Origin: Candidatus Nitrosopolaris rasttigaisensis
GTDB lineage: Archaea; Thermoproteota; Nitrososphaeria; Nitrososphaerales; Nitrososphaeraceae
DNA: 14,021 nt
Direction of reading: 5' to 3'
Assembly (NCBI GenBank): GCA_933226995.1
Contig: CAKOFP010000325.1
Coordinates: 1-14,021 of the forward strand
The translations under genes and the position numbers were made by a program. The number at the start of each line of letters is the position of its first letter. Position 1 is the first letter of the stretch. The notes below the pieces were generated by a model. The model made no database searches. It had not been told where the DNA came from and saw only the letters and a list, made by a program, of their open reading frames with translations. This document shows, in pieces, positions 6,963-13,878 of this stretch.

Positions 6963-7406
6963 TTATGACAATTCGACACGATCTTTTATCCTGTCAAGCA
7001 TTGAATCCATCTTCTCAGAGTTAATCTTTGGTCTGTTCCTAAACATCGAATGAACTGGTCCTGCTCCGTCACCACTGATACGTGGAATAATATGGATATG
7101 GACATGTAATACTTCCTGTCCGGCTTCTAAGCCATTATGTATTGCTATAGTTGAAGCCTTGACACCTGTTGCCTCTTCCACTGCTGGAGTTACAATCCTT
7201 AGCAAATCAAATATTGCAGATGAAAACTCCCTATTCATATCCTGTACTTTAGAATAATGTCTTTTTGGAATAATCAGAGTGTGTCCTACAGATAAGGGAA
7301 AAGCATCTAGAAATGCAACAGCTTTATCATTCTGACTAATAATTCTTGCAGCAATGGTACCATCGACAATTTTGCAAAAAGTGCAATTCTTTTCTAACGA
7401 TTTCAC
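6963..7406 (-). CDS. HIT-family nucleotide hydrolase
   Basis: The 147-residue protein has the histidine-triad signature HVHIHIIPR, the active-site loop in which the middle His attacks the phosphate of a nucleotide conjugate. Typical substrates of the family are AMP-lysine, AMP-phosphoramidate or Ap4A; which applies here cannot be told. Upstream are the usual CTFCKIVDG opening with a Cys pair, AFLDAFPLSVGHTLIIPKRH, and the conserved NGLEAGQEV loop. Length is standard. GTG at 7406 is chosen because a TATA box at 7431-7440 lies about 30 bases upstream, fitting a leaderless mRNA. No stop occurs for some way upstream in frame, so a longer form cannot be excluded. It is a single gene, convergent with the AbrB-PhoU gene. 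Confidence 0.92.
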   Translation of the reverse strand: MKSLEKNCTFCKIVDGTIAARIISQNDKAVAFLDAFPLSVGHTLIIPKRHYSKVQDMNREFSSAIFDLLRIVTPAVEEATGVKASTIAIHNGLEAGQEVLHVHIHIIPRISGDGAGPVHSMFRNRPKINSEKMDSMLDRIKDRVELS

Positions 7407-7430
7407 TGAAACTTGAACATGATCTGTGCC

Positions 7431-7440
7431 ATATTTATAA
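7431..7440 (-). promoter_or_regulatory. TATA box of the HIT gene
   Basis: On the minus strand this reads TTATAAATAT, a near-consensus archaeal TATA box, centred about 30 bases before the GTG start at 7406. It supports that start and a leaderless or very short-leader mRNA. Confidence 0.55.
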
Positions 7441-8070
7441 AATACTAATAGGATCCCAAGAACAAATTATTTAATCTATGGTAGACAGGTGGGTGAGAAA
7501 TAAGAAGGTATGAGGATCGTGTTTATTCAAAAGATTTACAAATCTTGGTAGTTTGCGAACTCCGGACTTAAACAGTTCTACTACGAATGAAATTTCATAC
7601 TCTGGTAATGTCTATGCAGCTGTCATCTTTAGATGATTTAGTTGCTCTCGGCTATATCTGCAAGACTTCCGTGATATCGACAGACAGAATATGATGTCTT
7701 CATCAATACGCAGTTGGTTGCAATGAACTAGAACAGTCTGTCGCATTCTAACTACAATTAATCCCAAGTGTTTTCAGTTTATTTCTCACTAACTGTACAT
7801 TCTGTCTTTGTTCGTGTGTTCCATCTTTACATAAACCATGTTTGCGTAACTGCTTGATGCACTTACGAGAATATCATAAAGGTCATATGTAGCATGAGAA
7901 TGTCCTCAGCAGACGATAATATCTCTATTCTCAGGTTTTAATAATTTTTATCAATTAATATCAACCACTGGAAATAACGTCTTTATATTTACCTAATATA
8001 GCTATATTTGCACTAATTGTCCATTTTTCTCAATAATCTTTAGAAAACGCACGAGAATGTAAACTAATGC
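7441..8070. other. Long spacer with no intact gene
   Basis: About 630 bases separate two divergent promoters, for the HIT gene and for the small gene at 8102. No intact ORF with a recognisable product, tRNA, inverted-repeat-bounded element or tandem repeat was seen. The stretch 7748-7947 looks like decayed coding sequence and is listed separately. The end near 7940-8060 is strongly AT-rich. Confidence 0.5.
7748..7947 (-). pseudogene. Possible decayed gene of unknown family
   Basis: On the minus strand one frame reads LLKPENRDIIVC, a TGA stop (at 7906-7908), then GHSHATYDLYDILV. One base further on, another frame continues CIKQLRKHGLCKDGTHEQ, then NVQLVRNKLKTLGINCS and a TAG at 7748-7750. The residue make-up looks like real protein, and a single base slip near 7866 plus one TGG-to-TGA change would join the pieces. 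There is no start codon with a promoter. The family is not recognised. It may be chance, but the joined reading is more protein-like than expected for a spacer. Confidence 0.33.
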
Positions 8071-8078
8071 ATTTATAG
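8071..8078 (+). promoter_or_regulatory. TATA box for the 8102 gene and histidine kinase
   Basis: ATTTATAG is centred about 27 bases before the GTG at 8102, as expected for a leaderless archaeal mRNA. It is the best promoter candidate for the two-gene unit 8102-9483. Confidence 0.5.
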
Positions 8079-8101
8079 ATTGAACTAATTAATAATAATT
8101 C

Positions 8102-8254
8102 GTGTCAATCCCACGAAGTGTTCCCATGCCCCAACTCGTCCGCAACGATGTCAAAAGAATAGTAGAACACCAGCTATTCGATACTTTCTGGGCCAAGGCG
8201 ACACTAGCCGAACAGAAGACTGGAGAGATTGAAGTAGGAGGGGGTATTAGCTAA
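8102..8254 (+). CDS. Small protein of unknown function upstream of a histidine kinase
   Basis: This 50-residue ORF starts with GTG and has a TATA box at the leaderless distance. An in-frame TAA lies two codons upstream, at 8096-8098. Its own TAA shares one base with the kinase ATG (TAATG), so translation of the two is probably coupled. The product reads MSIPRSVPMPQLVRND, then a helix-like stretch with IVEHQLFDTFWAKATLAEQ, and ends EVGGGIS. An internal ATG at 8126 is an alternative start. It has no membrane segment or Cys pair. Its base composition is clearly more GC-rich than the flanking spacer, as coding DNA here tends to be. The family is not recognised; the context suggests a partner or regulator of the kinase, or only a leader peptide. 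Confidence 0.55.
   Translation: MSIPRSVPMPQLVRNDVKRIVEHQLFDTFWAKATLAEQKTGEIEVGGGIS
8237..8244 (+). promoter_or_regulatory. Strong ribosome binding site for the histidine kinase
   Basis: GGAGGGGG lies 9 bases before the ATG at 8254, inside the end of the small upstream gene. It decides the kinase start and fits the pattern of leaderless first genes with Shine-Dalgarno sites for internal operon genes. Confidence 0.65.
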
Positions 8255-9483
8255 TGGTTCATGAATCATCTAACATAGAAATTATTCGAAATACTAGAGA
8301 GTCGATAAAGCGATCTTTTGATCTGGTAGAATCCGCAAGTGATGAAGTGTTGAGAATATTTTCATCGATCCACGCATTTCGTCGCCAAGTACGGATTGGA
8401 GTACTTCACTTATTCAAAGAATCAATAGGGCATGGTGTAAAAATTAGAGTCTTGATACCTGCTGATTACGAACAGATTACACAGATAGTAAATGAAGTGA
8501 ATCTGGTACTGCCTGAGTTATCTATTAGAAGCGTTGACATGAGTTTACAAAATACAATTGGAATTTTAGTTGTTGATCGAAGACAATCTCTAATTATAGA
8601 AACAAAGGATGATACAAAAGATAATTCTTACGACGCAGCGGGATTGGGGGCATACTCTGATAGTAAGCCGATTGCTTTATCATATGCTTCAATCTTTGAT
8701 AGTCTTTGGAAACAAAGAGAATTATATGAAAAATTAAATGAGACGTATGAGCAGCTAAAAATCAATAATAAAATGCAAAAAGAATTTCTTGATATAGCGG
8801 CACATGAATTACGAACTCCTCTCGAGCCGATACTTGGATTAACTGGTGTTCTACGTTCTGATAAAACAATGGATAGAGCAGCAGAAGAAGAATTACTGGA
8901 TGTTATAGCTAGGAATGCAATGAGGTTGCAGCGACTTGCTGATGACATTTTAGATGTTACAAAAATTGAAAGCCAATCATTGGAGCTAAAAAAAGAACTA
9001 ATCAATGTAAATGACGTGATATCAAATACCGTACAGGAAATTAACAATCAAATAGATCATGATGTGAAAGTAGAATTGGTGTACATTCCTAGAGACCACG
9101 ATATTATTTTCGTAGAAGCAGATAAAGCAAGATTAACTCAAGTTATTTTCAATCTCTTAACTAACGCTGTTAAATTTACCAAGAAAGCCGGCGGAACTGT
9201 ATCCATAACTATCGAAGAAGAGAAACAAGACACCGGTCCTCAAAAGCTTGCCGTTGTTACTGTCAAAGATTCTGGTACAGGAATAAATCAGGAGATCTTG
9301 CCTAGATTATTTGAGAAATTCGCTTCAAAATCGTGTCAAGGAACAGGTTTAGGATTGTTTATTTCTAAAAGTATCATTGAGGCTCATGGTGGAAAGATAT
9401 GGGCTAAGAATAATACTGAAGATAACGGAGCAACATTTGCATTCAGTCTACCATCAGCAAAAACATTCATTGATCCTACTTGA
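8254..9483 (+). CDS. Soluble sensor histidine kinase
   Basis: The 409-residue protein autophosphorylates on His and would pass phosphate to a response regulator; none is encoded nearby, so it is an orphan here. Residues 1 to about 155 form an input domain without membrane helices. The pattern of FKESIGHGVKIRVLIP, LVVDRRQSLIIE and ALSYASIFDSLWKQ recalls the effector part of TrmB-like and phospholipase-D-like archaeal sensors, but this is a weak resemblance. A coiled linker (about 153-175) leads to the H-box at 178-190 (FLDIAAHELRTPL, His184). Then come the N-box at 300-309 (NLLTNAVKFT), G1 at 339-344 (DSGTGI), F-box LFEKF and G2 at 363-368 (GTGLGL). The start is fixed by the ribosome site at 8237-8244. 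Confidence 0.93.
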   Translation: MVHESSNIEIIRNTRESIKRSFDLVESASDEVLRIFSSIHAFRRQVRIGVLHLFKESIGHGVKIRVLIPADYEQITQIVNEVNLVLPELSIRSVDMSLQNTIGILVVDRRQSLIIETKDDTKDNSYDAAGLGAYSDSKPIALSYASIFDSLWKQRELYEKLNETYEQLKINNKMQKEFLDIAAHELRTPLEPILGLTGVLRSDKTMDRAAEEELLDVIARNAMRLQRLADDILDVTKIESQSLELKKELINVNDVISNTVQEINNQIDHDVKVELVYIPRDHDIIFVEADKARLTQVIFNLLTNAVKFTKKAGGTVSITIEEEKQDTGPQKLAVVTVKDSGTGINQEILPRLFEKFASKSCQGTGLGLFISKSIIEAHGGKIWAKNNTEDNGATFAFSLPSAKTFIDPT

Positions 9484-9524
9484 GTATTGTAGAATTTCAA
9501 ACCCTGGAATAATGCAAGTCCAAT

Positions 9525-9860
9525 TCAATAATTGATCATGAACTCTTCAAATTCACCAGTATACTTTTCATACTTTATATCAACATCATTAACAGTAGCC
9601 TTTGGTGGGCCTGCGTGACACCATTCAATCACCTGTCCAACATCTGCTTCATATCCTTCTAAAAGCACCTCCACTCGTCCATCCTTTAGATTACGTACCC
9701 AACCCGTTACACCATGCCTAGTAGCTACTATTCGAGTGTTTTGTCGAAAATACACACCCTGCACTTTGCCGAGTACGAAAATATGTGCTCTGATTTTCTT
9801 GTTACCATTGTCGGTACCACCTCCGGTAAACGAGGATGGAGAGGATGACAATATAACCAA
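9525..9860 (-). CDS. acyP: Acylphosphatase
   Basis: Acylphosphatase hydrolyses the phosphate of acyl phosphates such as carbamoyl or acetyl phosphate. The 111-residue product has both signatures: GKVQGVYFRQNT, with the phosphate-binding loop and catalytic Arg, and GVTGWVRNLKDGRVEVLLEG, with the catalytic Asn. Usual length is about 90, so the first 20 or so residues (rich in Ser, Gly and Thr) are an extension. TTG at 9860 is chosen because a TATA box lies about 25 bases upstream at 9880-9889; another TTG at 9851 is possible. The gene lies after the decarboxylase on the same strand with its own promoter, and ends 41 bases from the convergent kinase gene. Confidence 0.92.
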   Translation of the reverse strand: MVILSSSPSSFTGGGTDNGNKKIRAHIFVLGKVQGVYFRQNTRIVATRHGVTGWVRNLKDGRVEVLLEGYEADVGQVIEWCHAGPPKATVNDVDIKYEKYTGEFEEFMINY

Positions 9861-9879
9861 CTAATCTCTGTAAGTAAAA

Positions 9880-9889
9880 TATATATAAA
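9880..9889 (-). promoter_or_regulatory. TATA box of the acylphosphatase gene
   Basis: The minus strand reads TTTATATATA, centred about 25 bases before the TTG at 9860. It lies in the short gap after the decarboxylase stop, so acylphosphatase can be transcribed on its own. Confidence 0.5.
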
Positions 9890-9916
9890 CTCTATTCGGA
9901 GATAAAAAAAGGGTGG

Positions 9917-11266
9917 TTAGATTATATCTCCCCCTTCTTCTATAAAGAGTCGTTCATATGACGTTCCTTTTCTAACTAGTTTAAATTCTCCCTTGGTAGT
10001 CTTCATAATGACAGGTGGTTTTATCTGACAGTGAAAGGGCATATTGAATACGAGGGAGTACGCTCCTACGTTATAGAATGACATATATCTTCCAACATCT
10101 GCCTCATTCAGGCTCGATGCTTTCGATAAGGGAAAAATGTCATAGGTATCACATAGCCTACCTGCCAAATGGATGCTCTTTGCGGGTATCTGACTTGTTG
10201 TCTTGACTTTGTTTTTAGGTATTGAAACTATTTCTTGTGGATATTCTTGTTTTAAAAGAGCTGCATCTAACAATAAATGATAACCTGCATCTAATATGAC
10301 AATTTTGTGTTCACTATATTCCTTAGTATTTACTATCTTAGAAACCAAGATCGATGATTCAGCTACAAGAAACCTGCCGCTTTCGATCATCAATTCGAAT
10401 ATTCCGTGAGTGTCTACTAGTTGGTTGAGTCGAGAGACAAGGTTTTCAGCCATCTGCGTGGGACTTGGTACTGGTTCGTCATAGAACACAGGAGTCCCTC
10501 CCCCAATATCAAATGTATTAACCTGGAAGTTTGGATACTCCTTCTTCATTTTTGTCATAAATGCATCCATCTTGTCAAGCGCATGTATAAAACATGAGAA
10601 GTCTGTAATTTGCGACCCCAGATGAAAGTGAAAGCCCTCAAATCTAAGTAAATCATTGTCCATTAGGTGTTTGATCATTTTGGTTGCACTATCGATGGTT
10701 CCGCCATTGAATGGAACTCCAAATTTGCCGTTTCTGTATGATGCACGAACTCCAGCTTTAACTCCTACCTCTGGATTCACTCGGATCATAGTTGGTACCT
10801 TTATACCTATTTTGCTAGCGGCTTTTGCCAAATTCGTCATCCCATTAAAGGAACTCACAACAACCTTTCTTACACCACTCTGTAATACCTCAAGGTATTC
10901 TTCGAATTCCTCTGTAACGCTTGTATAAATGATGTTTTCAGGAGCTGCTTTGCATTGTTTTATAAAATGAAGTTCGCCAATCGATGTCAAATCGAATGTT
11001 ATACCATCAGTTATGAATGTACGTAAGATCGCTGGGTTAAAGTTAGCTTTAATAGAGTAGGCGATCTTCAGAGGTCCAACGAACTTTGTATATGCTGTAT
11101 GCAATTCCTTGACTTTTGCGTGCAGCGTATCTTCGTCAATCAAATAAAGCGGGGTGCCGTACTGTGCAACTAATTTGCTGATTTCGTTTGGTTTTACAAA
11201 GCGGTTTAACGCTGGTGCCGTTAGATCTAGATTTTCCACCAGTTGAATCTGAGAATTCTCCACCAA
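9917..11266 (-). CDS. lysA: PLP-dependent decarboxylase, diaminopimelate decarboxylase-like
   Basis: The 449-residue product belongs to the fold type III (alanine racemase-like) PLP decarboxylases. It has the PLP-binding Lys in YSIKANFNPAILR and HFHLGSQI at the barrel. The phosphate-binding IGGGTP and ESGRFLVAES follow. The second-subunit active-site Cys is in RLCDTYDIFP, and YNVGAYS is near the C-terminus. LysA makes lysine from meso-diaminopimelate. The Cys motif here is C-D-x-x-D rather than the C-E-S-x-D common in LysA, so another amino-acid substrate, such as ornithine or a related diamino acid, is possible. The first residues may start at TTG 11266 or GTG 11263. No other lysine genes are in the window. 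The family is sure, the substrate moderately so. Confidence 0.85.
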   Translation of the reverse strand: MVENSQIQLVENLDLTAPALNRFVKPNEISKLVAQYGTPLYLIDEDTLHAKVKELHTAYTKFVGPLKIAYSIKANFNPAILRTFITDGITFDLTSIGELHFIKQCKAAPENIIYTSVTEEFEEYLEVLQSGVRKVVVSSFNGMTNLAKAASKIGIKVPTMIRVNPEVGVKAGVRASYRNGKFGVPFNGGTIDSATKMIKHLMDNDLLRFEGFHFHLGSQITDFSCFIHALDKMDAFMTKMKKEYPNFQVNTFDIGGGTPVFYDEPVPSPTQMAENLVSRLNQLVDTHGIFELMIESGRFLVAESSILVSKIVNTKEYSEHKIVILDAGYHLLLDAALLKQEYPQEIVSIPKNKVKTTSQIPAKSIHLAGRLCDTYDIFPLSKASSLNEADVGRYMSFYNVGAYSLVFNMPFHCQIKPPVIMKTTKGEFKLVRKGTSYERLFIEEGGDII

Positions 11267-11748
11267 TTTCTTTTTGTTATTTTATTGCTAAAACATATAA
11301 CTTAAAAACATTGCCCCCCAAGTAAATTTATTACTATTGCAATAAAAAAATAAGGTCGTGGTTCATAATCGGGGACATAACTTCACGTTTTCATTACTGG
11401 CGTCACACATCAATCACAAATACCGTTCATCGTTTTGTTTACTGCGGAATTATACGAATTGATTATCTCCAAAAATGCCGCATAATATGATTTAGCGACG
11501 GGAGAGATGGAACTAGCATTGTCATAAAGGATTCTTGATTCTAAGAGAAACGAGTGCAGCCAGTACAATAGATGTGATACGAATAACAAAAGAACCTGCA
11601 AAGTATCTATCTTATAATTAATAAGCAAATCAGTGCCTGATTTAGGCTCATGAAGAGCGATTTACTTAATTTAAGACCAAGCCATCACAATTAGCCAAAT
11701 GGAAAAGTAGTACAAAGGACCCAGTATCAATGTAGTCCGTGAGACAGA
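11267..11748. other. Spacer with no convincing gene
   Basis: Apart from the promoter region next to the decarboxylase, nothing functional was recognised. A 72-codon minus-strand frame at 11410-11628 has a TTG start, no TATA box at the right distance and no recognisable motif, so it is not called. There are no tRNA, tandem or long inverted repeats. Confidence 0.4.
11291..11300 (-). promoter_or_regulatory. TATA-like box of the decarboxylase gene
   Basis: The minus strand reads TTATATGTTT, centred about 30 bases before the TTG/GTG start pair at 11266/11263. It suggests a leaderless or very short-leader mRNA. Confidence 0.42.
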
Positions 11749-11919
11749 TTATTTTATATGGCCTTCTTTACGCAATTCTGCAAGTATTATCATTAAGGTG
11801 TCATAATCTATATCCACTTCATTCAGAATAACAGAATGATCTACTTTTCCAGATCTTCCGATGAATTTTTCGACCATCATCTTTTTCTTTTGATACTTCC
11901 TACCTTTCATAATCTTCAT
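11749..11919 (-). CDS. Small basic protein, possible winged-helix fold
   Basis: This 56-residue ORF has an ATG start and an in-frame stop four codons upstream. The first part is very basic (MKGRKYQKKKMMVEKFIGR). The second half, HSVILNEVDIDYDTLMIILAELRKEGHIK, alternates charged and hydrophobic residues like a helix-turn-helix ending in the start of a wing, so DNA binding is a fair guess. The next ATG, at 11910, may be the real start: a TATA-like TTTTTAAT stretch lies about 25 bases before it, and GGAG lies 10 bases before it. It stands alone between two spacers. The protein family is not recognised by name, but composition and promoter placement favour a real gene. Confidence 0.55.
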   Translation of the reverse strand: MKIMKGRKYQKKKMMVEKFIGRSGKVDHSVILNEVDIDYDTLMIILAELRKEGHIK

Positions 11920-12099
11920 ACTCCAATATTAAAAATGATTAGACTATTGTTTCTATCTATGCTCTGGGAAGAAAGAAATAACTGTAAGATTCCTATGATC
12001 AGATTGATAACTGACACATAAGCAGAAATCTAAAGATACTGACCTCCAATTAAAGAGTTCGGGTTTGAAGCGTGCGATAACGAAATGATGAAAATCTTG

Positions 12100-12181
12100 G
12101 ATTCGAAAACGTATCAGTCAAAGCAGCAACATTAGATGAGTGGAAGAAATTGAATAGTAATAGGATGGGAACTAAAAATTA
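12100..12181 (+). pseudogene. Possible trace of a decayed winged-helix regulator
   Basis: This stretch shows a loose DNA match to the regulator at 1-241. ATTAGATGAG and GAAATTGAA then GATGGGAA, followed by a TCTAG-like end, parallel its recognition helix and wing, with a gap between. It has many stops. It occupies the place, just beyond the stop of the membrane-protein gene at 12202, where the other two cassettes have a regulator. The match is weak and may be chance. Confidence 0.2.
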
Positions 12182-12201
12182 GAGTTCATTTTTCTCTAAC
12201 A

Positions 12202-12834
12202 CTACCCACTAGCGTCCGCAACATCTTCAATCATTTTTTTTCCACTTCTTTTTGAATAATAGAATCTGAGCCACAACATCATGCTAAAAAAGACCATCGA
12301 AATAACGTGTATTTCTAATCCAACATCACCATGTAGAGCGGAAAGTACAATGATTCCATTATCCTGAAGAATACCTGTTATCTCTCCTAAAATCCAAATT
12401 ATTATAAATATCGAAATTTGAAACTGAAAACTTCTGATATTCCGAGATCGCACTGCCAGCCATACAAATATACCCAAAGCTACCAAAAGCAGCAATGTTG
12501 TAATGCTGTTCATGAGGAGAAGTAAAGTTCCAGGATTCCATACTACAACCATCGAGTTTTTTACTCCCATATTTTTTGGTTTTGCGAAACCAGAATAAAT
12601 AATTCCAAAGAATATCAATACTGCAACAGAAAGTGGTTCAAAGACTCCTTCTCCTAATAAAGTTAAGCCATAAAATCCAACAATATGGTAAACGGCATGT
12701 GTCAGTATAAAAATCGTAAGTATCAGTGTTAATTTCCTTATATTGTTTTTTAATTTTAGAGTAAGATAAATTGGAACTATAGCCGCAAGAAAAATAACAA
12801 TGGCACTGATGAAATGAAGATTAGTTTCTAACAT
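12202..12834 (-). CDS. Six-helix membrane protein of unknown function (cassette copy 2)
   Basis: The 210-residue protein is almost all membrane. Helices are at about 8-28, 34-54, 66-84, 104-128, 136-157 and 178-195, followed by a basic tail with KRSGKK. Three helices on each side of a loop near 85-103 (AKPKNMGVKN) give two halves. The motif VRSRNIRSFQFQI in the second loop is shared with the copy at 13546-13878. A decayed copy at 274-560 lacks the helix 4-5 region. ATG at 12834 is chosen; no clear TATA box lies upstream. The family is not recognised. It resembles small integral membrane proteins that stand next to winged-helix genes in this window. Codon use is like its neighbours. Confidence 0.72.
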   Translation of the reverse strand: MLETNLHFISAIVIFLAAIVPIYLTLKLKNNIRKLTLILTIFILTHAVYHIVGFYGLTLLGEGVFEPLSVAVLIFFGIIYSGFAKPKNMGVKNSMVVVWNPGTLLLLMNSITTLLLLVALGIFVWLAVRSRNIRSFQFQISIFIIIWILGEITGILQDNGIIVLSALHGDVGLEIHVISMVFFSMMLWLRFYYSKRSGKKMIEDVADASG

Positions 12835-12918
12835 TTCGGTGGGTTACGCAGCCCAAAGCTGGCCTCTAGACATTGCATTTCTTCGCATACTATGTTTACG
12901 TATTGATGCCTTAATAAA

Positions 12919-13161
12919 GTGGGACATAACTTCCATATGTGTAACCTACTCATCGAACTCACCAGTGGTATTCGCCTCTGGTTTTATAATTGTAACAAAA
13001 GATTGATACAAAAGTGCGGTTTCAAACCATATTACCAAAAAGGGACTTGTCAATATTGGTCAAAGGAAGAGAAAGGACCGTTCAAAAAAATAGAGAAAAT
13101 AATCTCAAACATGCATGAGCCATATCTATATCCCTACATGACGCATCGGTTAGAAGAATGA
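12919..13161 (+). CDS. Hypothetical protein or gene fragment
   Basis: This 80-codon frame starts with GTG and ends at TGA 13159-13161. The middle, RLIQKCGFKPYYQKGTCQYW, looks like real protein and loosely recalls the last strand of GNAT acetyltransferases, where a KxGF motif is common. The rest gives no support, and nothing resembling the acetyl-CoA site is seen. It is Tyr-, Lys- and Cys-rich with no membrane helix. A weak TATA-like stretch (TATGTTTA) lies about 28 bases upstream. It could be a fragment of a larger gene, like other wrecks nearby, or chance. No function is assigned. Confidence 0.3.
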   Translation: MGHNFHMCNLLIELTSGIRLWFYNCNKRLIQKCGFKPYYQKGTCQYWSKEEKGPFKKIEKIISNMHEPYLYPYMTHRLEE

Positions 13162-13268
13162 TGTAAGCATATAAGAAATACATCTAATAGTAGAAGAAAA
13201 TCTGCGTATCAGGGAGAATTAGGTATAGATAGGAGACAATTATTCGAACAATATAATGCCCTAGAGCG

Positions 13269-13491
13269 TTCTTAGAATAATTGAAGAAACCGCAAGATAA
13301 GTTTCATAAGTCAGAATAACAACAACTTAGAATATCAAAGATTGAGCTTTGAACAACCAACGAATTTTGTGAGTTAAAAGTTGTTGAACGTTGAAAGGAA
13401 CCAACGTTAGATATCAAAAAATTACGGTCGAGGCTGAGCAAAATTTTGACAAAGTAAAAAAAGTGGATAGCCAGATTGTTTTCATCATATG
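13269..13491 (+). pseudogene. Decayed winged-helix regulator (cassette copy 3)
   Basis: The end at 13404-13491 reads NVRYQKITVEAEQNFDKVKK, matching the regulator at 1-241 (NVRYEYNNVVIEAEQN then VDTVRKI) with one codon-sized gap. Further upstream RIIEETA, a stop, and VS parallel the helix-turn-helix start (ET then NVSH) of that copy. Stops and frame changes between them exclude a working protein. It lies on + and faces the membrane-protein half-gene at 13546, the same layout as at the left end. The tail match is strong; the head is weaker, so the left edge is approximate. Confidence 0.65.
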
Positions 13492-13545
13492 AATTTCTAT
13501 AGAAATTTGTTTATTATATGTTCTACTTAGCACCTTGACATTCCC

Positions 13546-13878
13546 TTATTCTACTGACTCTAGCTCATCAATCATTTTTCCACTCTTTCTGACGGAGTAT
13601 AATCTTAGCCATAATATGATTGCTAAAAGAACTGCTGATACTATGTGTATTTGCGAACCAAGATAAGGTATTGACGAAAGAGAAGGAATTTTATAATCTT
13701 CGATTATTTCTCCTATGATATAGACTACAATGAATACAGTTATTTGAAACTCAAAACTTCTAATATTTCTATTTCTTACTGTAAGCCATCCAAATATCGC
13801 CAGCGACATGAAAAGGATGATTAATGTTACACCACCCGTGGAAAACAACAAGCTGTTATAGATTTGAGTCGATATCAT
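13546..13878 (-). CDS. Membrane protein, C-terminal half as a separate gene (cassette copy 3)
   Basis: The 110-residue product matches the second half (about residues 100-210) of the 210-residue protein at 12202-12834. It has three helices, near 12-32, 43-60 and 72-92. The first loop has VRNRNIRSFEFQI and the basic tail has VRKSGKMIDE. The ATG overlaps the stop of the upstream half (ATGA, 13878-13875). A strong ribosome site, AGGAGGAGGT at 13891-13900, lies 12 bases before it, so separate translation is likely. It probably joins the N-terminal half in the membrane. Function is unknown. The alternative is a recent break that by chance left a usable start, but the ribosome site argues against this. 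Confidence 0.72.
   Translation of the reverse strand: MISTQIYNSLLFSTGGVTLIILFMSLAIFGWLTVRNRNIRSFEFQITVFIVVYIIGEIIEDYKIPSLSSIPYLGSQIHIVSAVLLAIILWLRLYSVRKSGKMIDELESVE

Noticed and set aside
7441..8070. Looked for a tRNA, small RNA or mobile element in the long spacer
   Set aside because: No cloverleaf, terminal inverted repeats, target duplication or transposase motif could be seen.
8628..9047. Minus-strand Ser-rich frame of 139 codons inside the histidine kinase gene
   Set aside because: It is antisense to the H-box region with low-complexity make-up and no start signals.
10656..10928. Plus-strand frame inside the decarboxylase gene
   Set aside because: It is antisense to a well-supported enzyme, with no motif.
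11410..11628. 72-codon minus-strand frame with a TTG start
   Set aside because: There is no TATA box at the right distance, no ribosome site and no recognised motif; it may be chance in AT-rich DNA.
11836..12021. 61-codon plus-strand frame
   Set aside because: It overlaps the better supported small minus-strand gene at 11749-11919 and lacks start signals.
12359..12541. Second minus-strand frame inside the six-helix membrane gene
   Set aside because: It is an alternative frame of a conserved membrane protein whose paralogues support the other frame.
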